From: Streptomyces melanogenes | GTDB taxonomy: Bacteria; Actinomycetota; Actinomycetes; Streptomycetales; Streptomycetaceae | Length of the DNA: 64,000 nucleotides | Assembly: GCF_014649795.1 (NCBI RefSeq) | Contig: NZ_BMTS01000004.1 | Span: forward strand, 62,001 to 126,000 | Direction: 5' to 3' | Shown: piece by piece, positions 33,677 to 39,551 of the stretch | Numbering within the stretch: the stretch's first letter is position 1 | How the letters are laid out: every line of letters starts with the position of its first letter | Notes under the pieces: generated by a model | Told to the model about the DNA's origin: nothing | What the model saw: the letters and a program-made list of their open reading frames with translations, nothing else | Databases searched by the model: none | Made by a program: the position numbers and the translations under genes

Positions 33677-34981
33677 ATGCTCAGCAGCCGTACCGATGAG
33701 GTCGAATCATTGATGGCGCGGTTCCCCGGGGTGCCCAGGGAAGCCGTGATCAAGGAAGATCTGCTGCGCGGAGGTGTGGCCTTCGACGACTCGGCGCTCA
33801 GCGACAACGAGTCCGGCGAGGTCAAGCCGAAGTCGTACTTCATCTTCTCGTTCGACCACCGCACCCTGCCGGAGCTGGGCGCCGCCGCGCTGCGCCGCCC
33901 GCCGGAGGAGATCGTGCTGACCGGGGGACCGTACGAGCTGCGCCGCACGGTCGTGTCGGTGCGGGTCAACCCGGCGTCCCCGTACCGGGTCGCCGCCGAC
34001 GACCACGGCATGCTCGGCCTCTACCTGGACGGCAAGCGGATCTCGGACGTGGGGCTGCCGCCGATGCCGGAGTACTACCGGCACAAGCTGTCGAACGGCA
34101 AGTCCGTGATGGAGGTGGCCCCGACGATCCAGTGGGGGTATCTGATCTACCTCACGGTGTTCCGGGTGTGCCAGTACTTCGGCGCCAAGCAGGAGTGCCA
34201 GTACTGCGACATCAACCACAACTGGCGTCAGCACAAGGCGGCCGGGCGCCCCTACACCGGCGTCAAGCCGGTCGAGGAGATCCTCGAAGCGCTGGAGATC
34301 ATCGACCGGTACGACACCGCCAAGGCGTCCACCGCGTACACCCTCACCGGCGGCGCGATCACCTCGCACGTCGGCGGGCGCGACGAGGCCGACTTCTACG
34401 GGATGTACGCCAAGGCGATCGAGGAGCGCTTCCCCGGCCGCTGGACGGGCAAGGTCGTCGCCCAGGCGCTGCCCAAGGAGGATGTGCAGCGCTTCCACGA
34501 CTACGGCGTGCGGATCTACCATCCCAACTACGAGGTGTGGGACCGGCGGCTGTTCGAGCTGTACTGCCCGGGCAAGGAGGAGTACGTCGGCCGGGACGAG
34601 TGGCACCGGCGCATCCTCGACTCGGCGGAGATCTTCGGGCCGCGCAACGTGATCCCCAACTTCGTCGCCGGTGTGGAGATGGCCGAGCCCTTCGGGTTCA
34701 CCACCGTCGACGAGGCGATCGACTCCACGGTCGAGGGGCTGCACTACTTCATGTCGCGCGGCATCACCCCGCGCTTCACGACCTGGTGCCCCGAGCCGAC
34801 CACCCCGCTGGGCAAGGCCAACCCGCAGGGCGCGCCGCTGGAGTACCACATCCGCCTCCTGGAGGCCTACCGGGCGACGATGGACGAGTACGGCCTGACC
34901 TCCCCGCCCGGATACGGGCCGGCGGGGCCGGGGAACGCGGTGTTCTCGGTGAGCTCCTTCATGGACAGCCTGTCGGTCTAG
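33677..34981 (+). CDS. Radical SAM protein with CX8CX2C motif
   Basis: 434 residues. The cluster-binding motif is Cys165, Cys174, Cys177 (CQYFGAKQECQYC), followed by DINHNW. This CX8CX2C spacing differs from the canonical CX3CX2C. Downstream features fit a radical SAM barrel: a Gly-rich segment TLTGGAITSHVGG, KVVAQALPKED, YHPNYEVWDRRLF, VIPNFVAGVEMA and ITPRFTTWCPEP. No second Cys cluster (SPASM) is present. The ATG is 11 bases after GGAGG. A tiny ORF and a strong terminator follow directly. Reaction and substrate are unknown to me. Confidence 0.8.
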   Translation: MLSSRTDEVESLMARFPGVPREAVIKEDLLRGGVAFDDSALSDNESGEVKPKSYFIFSFDHRTLPELGAAALRRPPEEIVLTGGPYELRRTVVSVRVNPASPYRVAADDHGMLGLYLDGKRISDVGLPPMPEYYRHKLSNGKSVMEVAPTIQWGYLIYLTVFRVCQYFGAKQECQYCDINHNWRQHKAAGRPYTGVKPVEEILEALEIIDRYDTAKASTAYTLTGGAITSHVGGRDEADFYGMYAKAIEERFPGRWTGKVVAQALPKEDVQRFHDYGVRIYHPNYEVWDRRLFELYCPGKEEYVGRDEWHRRILDSAEIFGPRNVIPNFVAGVEMAEPFGFTTVDEAIDSTVEGLHYFMSRGITPRFTTWCPEPTTPLGKANPQGAPLEYHIRLLEAYRATMDEYGLTSPPGYGPAGPGNAVFSVSSFMDSLSV

Positions 34982-34983
34982 CC

Positions 34984-35019
34984 ATGGTTTACTATTCATC
35001 TATATGCGGGTCGCGCTGA
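34984..35019 (+). CDS. Possible 11-residue micro-ORF after radical SAM gene
   Basis: ATG two bases after the radical SAM stop, encoding MVYYSSICGSR and ending 17 bases before a terminator stem. It lacks its own ribosome site, so only coupling could translate it. The stretch is AT-rich with codons rare in this genome (GTT, TAT, TCA, TCT, ATA), so it may be chance or a non-coding element. Confidence 0.25.
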   Translation: MVYYSSICGSR

Positions 35020-35036
35020 ACCGCCCGCCCCTGAAC

Positions 35037-35078
35037 GAGCCCCGGCAGGTCTCCCCCGTCCTGCCGGGGCTCTTTTTT
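35037..35078 (+). terminator. Rho-independent terminator
   Basis: Perfect 12-base stem GAGCCCCGGCAG (35037-35048) with CTGCCGGGGCTC (35061-35072), a 12-base loop and six T residues (35073-35078). The most canonical terminator in the window; it ends the radical SAM transcript. Confidence 0.92.
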
Positions 35079-35179
35079 GCCTGTGTTGCGCGTTCACCCG
35101 GATGGGGTCACGCTGATGGCGTTCCCGCTGTATCTGAGTGACTACTTTCCGCTTACTCGGGGCTGTCATTGTCAAAGCG

Positions 35180-35199
35180 GCGGCCGGTCCGCCGGCCGC
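35180..35199 (+). repeat. Hairpin in leader of anti-sigma-type gene
   Basis: GCGGCCGG (35180-35187) and CCGGCCGC (35192-35199) with a four-base loop, eight bases before the AGGAG ribosome site at 35207-35211. May influence translation. Confidence 0.35.
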
Positions 35200-35218
35200 T
35201 CTGATGAGGAGCGCAGTC

Positions 35219-35737
35219 GTGGGCGTGGTCGTGGATGTGAACCGTCAGTACACCCTGGATCTCGAAGCCGCCCCCGAGCGGGTGCCGCAGATCCGCCGGA
35301 TCGTCGCCGCACACCTTCGGTACTGGAAGCTGGAGTGTCTGATCCAGCCGGTCAGCCTCGGGGTGTGCGAGCTGCTCACCAACGTCTTCCGGCACACCGA
35401 GGGCGACAAGCGCTGCACGCTCGAACTGCGCTGGACCGGCCGCCGTCTGACCGCGGCCGTCCTCGACCACGACCCCCGGCTGCCCGTCCTCGGCGGCGGC
35501 GAGCCGCTGGCCGCCCGTGGCCGGGGCCTGGCCATGGTGGCCTCGCTCAGCGACAGCTGGGGCACGCACGCCACGGCCGACGGCAAGGCCGTCTGGTTCA
35601 CGCTGCGGGCCGAGGCGCCCGACGCGCAGACCCTGGTCCGGGTGAGCCCGCTGCGGGCGCTGCCCGAGGCGCAGCGGCCGCCCGCCGCGGTCACCCGCCG
35701 CCCGCTGGTCCCGCTGGCCGCGTTCGCGCGCGGATAG
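35219..35737 (+). CDS. Anti-sigma-factor-type ATP-binding protein (HATPase_c_2)
   Basis: 172 residues of the RsbW/SpoIIAB-like HATPase family abundant in Streptomyces: LGVCELLTNVFRH (N box), AAVLDHDPRLPVL (G1) and ARGRGLAMVASLSDSWG (G2). These proteins bind sigma factors or anti-anti-sigma partners, often with Ser-kinase activity. GTG at 35219 is chosen because it follows AGGAG by seven bases; in-frame upstream starts lack this. The tail of about 45 residues is not part of the domain. No sigma factor or antagonist gene adjoins. Confidence 0.85.
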   Translation: MGVVVDVNRQYTLDLEAAPERVPQIRRIVAAHLRYWKLECLIQPVSLGVCELLTNVFRHTEGDKRCTLELRWTGRRLTAAVLDHDPRLPVLGGGEPLAARGRGLAMVASLSDSWGTHATADGKAVWFTLRAEAPDAQTLVRVSPLRALPEAQRPPAAVTRRPLVPLAAFARG

Positions 35738-35764
35738 CGGGCGGTACGGCACCGGCGCCCTGCT

Positions 35765-35974
35765 TCACGGCACTTCGCGCAGGAACAGGGCGCCGCAGGT
35801 GTGGCAGAACGGCCGCGCCTGCTCGGTGCCCCAGGCGTCGGACGGCAACTGGCTCTGGTTCATGTCGAGGTCGCGGCCGCACATGGACATGCTCTGGCCG
35901 GTGCGGACCATGTGCCACTCCTTGAGTGTGCTGCCGCCGGGCTCGGTCATCTCGGCGACGATGTGGTGTTCCAT
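35765..35974 (-). CDS. Small zinc-ribbon-like protein
   Basis: 69 residues. Two potential metal-binding knuckles: MCGRDLD and CHTCGALF near the C-terminus, with an upstream KEWHMVRTG. Conserved-looking small actinobacterial protein of unknown role. The ATG at 35974 follows AAGGAGCAGGACACG. Convergent with the ATPase gene. Confidence 0.7.
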   Translation of the reverse strand: MEHHIVAEMTEPGGSTLKEWHMVRTGQSMSMCGRDLDMNQSQLPSDAWGTEQARPFCHTCGALFLREVP

Positions 35975-36382
35975 CGTGTCCTGCTCCTTCGTGTGGGGCC
36001 AGGGCGCCGGGCGGGCCGGGTGCGGCGAGCGTGGCACCGGTCCCACTCTGAGGCCCGCCCGGGGTGCGCGCACGTCCGGCGGCCCGGGCGGCGCAGGTGG
36101 CGGGCGTGATCGTGGCCCGCATATGAAATCTCAGCGAAACCTCTCTATTCAAGATTCAATGTTCTCGTTGCTTTAGAAACCAAAGCAGAGGCGGCTTTGC
36201 GCCTTATTCTCTACGGGCGTCCATCAGTCCGCCCGACCGTTCGGATGGCTGTGGCCTGCGACTTTCAGCGATCGGGGCGTGGCGGAGTGTGACCGGATTT
36301 GTATACGGCGGTCAGCGGCACTCCCGGGACTGGACAAGACTCTGGCTCGTTCATCGGTCTCTGAATGACAGGAGTGTTCGAT
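35975..36382. other. Divergent intergenic region, zinc-ribbon gene and SSI
   Basis: About 410 bases without a gene. An unusually AT-rich block (about 36120-36180) carries, on the minus strand, tandem TTGAATC/TTGAATA followed by ATTTCATATG, a possible promoter for the zinc-ribbon gene. A CAAAGC/GCTTTG inverted repeat is next to it. Confidence 0.4.
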
Positions 36383-36835
36383 ATGCGTAAGACGCTTGGG
36401 CGTACGACTCTGGTGGCCGCGCTGGCGCTCGTCGGCGCAGCGGTTGCCGTACCGGGTGCGGCCGGCGCCGATCAGCACGACACCCGGGGTGCCGCGATGA
36501 GCCTCTACCCGCCGTCCGCGCTAGTCCTCACCGTGGCGCCGGGCACCGGCGACGACGGTGCGTCCGTCCTGCGCGCGGTGACGCTCAGCTGCGCGCCCAC
36601 CGCCTCCGGCACGCACCCGGCCGCCAAGCGGGCCTGCTCGGAGCTCGCCCGCAACCAGGGCGACTTCGCCGCCATCACGGCCGGTCCGCCGCTCGGCGCG
36701 GTGTGCACCAAGGAGTGGAATCCGATGACCGTCACGGCCGACGGCGTCTGGGACGGCCAGCGGGTCTCCTACAAGCACACCTTCGGCAACCCCTGTGAGA
36801 AGCAGGCGGGCCAGGGCGTCGTGTTCAACTTCTGA
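36383..36835 (+). CDS. Subtilisin inhibitor (SSI family), Lys at P1
   Basis: 150-residue secreted protease inhibitor. Signal peptide 1-29 (ends GAAGA). The four SSI cysteines are present with family spacing: Cys70-Cys85 and Cys108-Cys138. The reactive site lies two residues after Cys108: Thr109, Lys110 (P1), Glu111 (P1'). Classical SSI has Met at P1; Lys predicts trypsin-like targets, as in plasminostreptin-type members. The family ending VFNF is kept (VFAF in SSI). The ATG at 36383 is nine bases after AGGAG; an ATG six codons earlier is less likely. Confidence 0.93.
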   Translation: MRKTLGRTTLVAALALVGAAVAVPGAAGADQHDTRGAAMSLYPPSALVLTVAPGTGDDGASVLRAVTLSCAPTASGTHPAAKRACSELARNQGDFAAITAGPPLGAVCTKEWNPMTVTADGVWDGQRVSYKHTFGNPCEKQAGQGVVFNF

Positions 36836-36876
36836 CCGACGAGCACGCTTCGTCGCCCGCACGCGACAGCACGAAC

Positions 36877-36906
36877 GGCGGGGCACCCCGAGCGGGGGGC
36901 CCCGCC
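36877..36906 (+). terminator. Terminator after SSI gene
   Basis: GGCGGGG (36877-36883) and CCCCGCC (36900-36906) with inner CCCC/GGGG pairing, about 40 bases after the stop. Confidence 0.6.
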
Positions 36907-36982
36907 GCCGCGTCGCCCGGCCCCCGTACCGGAGGCGCGCGGCGGCGGGCCGACGGACAATGGGGGGCGGTCGGAGGTGGCG

Positions 36983-38020
36983 ATGGATCCGGTGACGGCG
37001 CTGCGGCGCATCGCGTTCCTGCTGGAGCGCACACGGGCCCCCACGTACCGCATCCGGGCGTTCCGTACGGCCGCCGCCGCGGTCGAGGGGATGCCGGGCG
37101 GCGAGGTCGAGAAGCGGGTGGCCGCCGGGTCGCTGGAGTCGGTCAAGGGGGTCGGCCCCAAGACGGCCCAGGTGGTGCGCGAGGCCCTGGCCGGGGAACT
37201 GCCCCAGTACCTGCGGCGGTTGGAGGAGGAAGGCGCCTCCGCGCCCCTCGCCGAGGGCGGCGACGAACTGCGCGCGGCCCTGCGCGGCGACTGCCATCTG
37301 CACTCCGACTGGTCCGACGGCGGTAGCCCCATCGAGGAGATGGGGTGGGCGGGGGCCGAGCTCGGCCACGAGTGGGCGGTGCTCACCGACCACTCGCCCC
37401 GGCTGACGGTCGCCAACGGCCTGTCCCCGGAGCGCCTGCGCAGACAACTGGAGGTGGTGGCGGAGGCGAACGAGCGCTGGGCGCCCTTCCGGCTGCTCAC
37501 CGGCATCGAGTGCGACATCCTGGAGGACGGCTCGCTCGACCAGGAGGAGGAACTCCTGGCACAGCTCGACGTCGTGGTGGTGTCGGTCCACTCCAAGCTG
37601 CGCATGGACGCCCCCGCGATGACACGCCGCATGGTCGCGGCCGTCCGCAACCCGCACGCCGACGTGCTGGGGCACTGCACCGGGCGGCTGGTGACCGGGG
37701 AGCGGGGCAAGCGGCCCGAGTCGGCTTTCGACGCGGACGAGGTCTTCGCCGCCTGCGCCGAGTCGGACACCGCCGTCGAGATCAACAGCCGTCCCGAACG
37801 CCTGGATCCGCCGCGCAGGCTGCTGCGGCGCGCGGTCGACGCGGGCGTCCTCTTCTCCATCGACACCGACGCGCACGCCCCCGGCCAGCTGGACTGGCAA
37901 GTCTTCGGGTGCGTACGGGCCGAGGAGTGCGGGGTCCCGGCCGAGCGCGTCATCACGACGTGGACCGAGGAGGAACTGCTGGCCTGGACGCGCGAGGGCA
38001 GGACACCGGCACAGGGGTGA
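36983..38020 (+). CDS. PHP-domain metal hydrolase with HhH region (PolX C-terminal-like)
   Basis: 345 residues. Residues 1-75 contain helix-hairpin-helix DNA-binding elements (RIRAFRTAAAAVEGMPGG, GSLESVKGVGPKTAQVVRE). Residues 105-330 are a PHP phosphoesterase domain with metal-binding segments DCHLHSDWSDG, VLTDHSPRL, GIECDIL, VSVHSKL, LGHCTGRLV and SIDTDAHAP. It resembles the C-terminal part of bacterial PolX, but the nucleotidyltransferase core is absent. Possibly a DNA 3'-phosphatase or exonuclease-type repair enzyme. The ATG follows GGAGG by five bases. Confidence 0.85.
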   Translation: MDPVTALRRIAFLLERTRAPTYRIRAFRTAAAAVEGMPGGEVEKRVAAGSLESVKGVGPKTAQVVREALAGELPQYLRRLEEEGASAPLAEGGDELRAALRGDCHLHSDWSDGGSPIEEMGWAGAELGHEWAVLTDHSPRLTVANGLSPERLRRQLEVVAEANERWAPFRLLTGIECDILEDGSLDQEEELLAQLDVVVVSVHSKLRMDAPAMTRRMVAAVRNPHADVLGHCTGRLVTGERGKRPESAFDADEVFAACAESDTAVEINSRPERLDPPRRLLRRAVDAGVLFSIDTDAHAPGQLDWQVFGCVRAEECGVPAERVITTWTEEELLAWTREGRTPAQG

Positions 38021-38107
38021 CGCGCCCTGCGCGTCCAGGGCATCGGCTTCTCGGGTGAGGCTGGGCCGCGGCCGTGTCCATCGGCGGCGTCGGCCGGTTG
38101 TCAGGGC

Positions 38108-38406
38108 GTGATCTCAACACGACGTATCGCCACAGTCCTCGCCCTCGCCGCCGGAGTCTCGGGCCTCGGTGCGTCCGCGGCGAGCGCCGCGGGCCCGGTC
38201 GGAGCCAAGCCGACCGACATCTCCCCGATCACCGTGCTCGACGAGCTGGTGACGAGCTCGGTCCCGGCGGAGCACCGCAGCGAGCTGCCCACCCTGAAGG
38301 CCCAGCTCAGCCAGTTGAGTTGAACAAGGTGAACGACCTCAACCAGCTCCACCAGGTCACCGACCCGGTCGCCCCGATCACCGGCCTGCTGCCCTCCGTG
38401 GGCTAG
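38108..38406 (+). pseudogene. Frameshifted small secreted-protein gene
   Basis: The first frame (GTG at 38108) encodes a signal peptide and 70 residues ending LKAQLSQLS, then a stop at 38321-38323. The same family sequence continues in another frame up to TAG at 38406 (LNKVNDLNQLHQVTDP and so on). At the switch there is a tandem duplication GTTGAGTTGA (38314-38323). Removing one GTTGA joins the frames into a 97-residue protein reading SQLNKVNDLNQLHQV. So the gene is disrupted by a 5-bp duplication, or the sequence carries an error here. The repaired protein would be a small secreted coiled-coil-like protein of unknown role. Confidence 0.75.
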
Positions 38407-38458
38407 GAGAGTCGCGGGTACGGAACGGGGGCGCCCGGCACCCCCGTTCCGCACGGCA

Positions 38459-38866
38459 TCAGTCGATCTCGAAGTCGAACCAGATGCGATGCGTGCCGTC
38501 GGCGTCGATCGCCAGGCCGCCCGAGCCGGAGATCCCGGTGAGGGCGCCCGTCCCGCTGGACGGCACGATGACGCAGAACTCGCTCTCGCGGCCCGCGCCC
38601 AGCGTGGTCGCCGAATGCGCGAAGTTGAAGGTGCCCCGCCGGTCGTGGAGCGAGCCCTCGAAGGACTCCATCGCGACGTACGTGCCGGTGGCCGCGGTCT
38701 GGTCGTACGCGGCGGTGAACAGGGTGGAGGAGCGCCCCGCGACCTCGCCCTCGTAGTGCTTCTCCATGGTGGCGACGCCGACCGGTAGCCCCGTCTCGAC
38801 GGCCGGGGTGGGGACGAGCGCCGTGGGGGTGAACCCGGTGACCTTGAATGTGCCGGAAGCTCTCAT
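38459..38866 (-). CDS. DUF3224 family protein
   Basis: 135 residues of the DUF3224 beta-barrel family: ASGTFKVTGFTP, EKHYEGEVAGRSSTLFTAAYD, TYVAMESFEGSLHDRRGTF, LTGISGSGGLAIDADG, FDFEID. Function unknown; the barrel resembles small-ligand binding proteins. The ATG at 38866 has no ribosome site but TACGAT lies six bases upstream, so the message is probably leaderless. Divergent from the VOC gene at 39007. Confidence 0.85.
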   Translation of the reverse strand: MRASGTFKVTGFTPTALVPTPAVETGLPVGVATMEKHYEGEVAGRSSTLFTAAYDQTAATGTYVAMESFEGSLHDRRGTFNFAHSATTLGAGRESEFCVIVPSSGTGALTGISGSGGLAIDADGTHRIWFDFEID

Positions 38867-39006
38867 CGCGGGATCGTAAGCCACCGTCCCGGCGACCGGG
38901 GCCCGTTCGGCCCGTGCCCCGACCGGCGGTCCCCCGGACGGGGCACGACAATGAGGGCGCCGCACCCCGTACGCCCACGCGGGCGTCCGACCACCGGGAG
39001 ACCCGT

Positions 39007-39456
39007 ATGGCAGTCCACTGGAAACTCGTCGTCGACTGCGCCGAGCCGCTGAGCCTCGCCGACTTCTGGGCCGAGGCCCTCGGCTACGAGGTGGAGGACC
39101 ACACCGTCCTCATCGAGCGGCTGCTCGCCGCGGGCGCCGTCACCGACGAGCTGTACACGGTGGTCGACGGCCGCAAGGCCTGGCGGACCCTGGCCGCCGT
39201 ACGCCACCCCGACGACCCCGTCGAGGCCGCCTCCGGCATGGGCCTCGGCCGCCGTCTGCTCTTCCAGCGCGTCCCCGAGCCCAAGCGGGTCAAGAACCGC
39301 CTCCACATGGACCTGCACTTCGGCCCCGAACACCGCGAGGCGGAGGTCAAGCGCCTTGAGGGCCTGGGCGCGAGCGTGCTCCAGGTCGTCGTCGAGCCCG
39401 GCACCAACCACGTGGTGATGGCCGACCCCGAGGGTAACGAGTTCTGCGTGCAGTAG
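39007..39456 (+). CDS. VOC-family (glyoxalase-like) protein
   Basis: 149 residues, single glyoxalase-like domain pair: HWKLVVDCAEPLSLADFWAEALGY, a central loop with GLGRRLLFQRVPEPK, then RLHMDLHFGPEH and VVMADPEGNEFCV. Members include dioxygenases, fosfomycin- or bleomycin-type resistance proteins and ligand binders; the substrate is not evident. The ATG follows GGGAG. Confidence 0.8.
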   Translation: MAVHWKLVVDCAEPLSLADFWAEALGYEVEDHTVLIERLLAAGAVTDELYTVVDGRKAWRTLAAVRHPDDPVEAASGMGLGRRLLFQRVPEPKRVKNRLHMDLHFGPEHREAEVKRLEGLGASVLQVVVEPGTNHVVMADPEGNEFCVQ

Positions 39457-39551
39457 CCGCACGTTCGTGGTGCCGCGCCCGGTTCCGTCCCGGCCGTCCG
39501 CTGGGACAATGGCGCGCACGAACGGGGTCCGCCTGACGGGGGGCGCGCGTG

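Noticed and set aside
35037..35078. 6C-type small RNA
   Set aside because: The loop contains CCCCC but the second C-rich hairpin of the 6C motif is absent; it is a plain terminator.
36983..38020. Full PolX DNA polymerase
   Set aside because: The nucleotidyltransferase domain is missing; only HhH and PHP parts are present.
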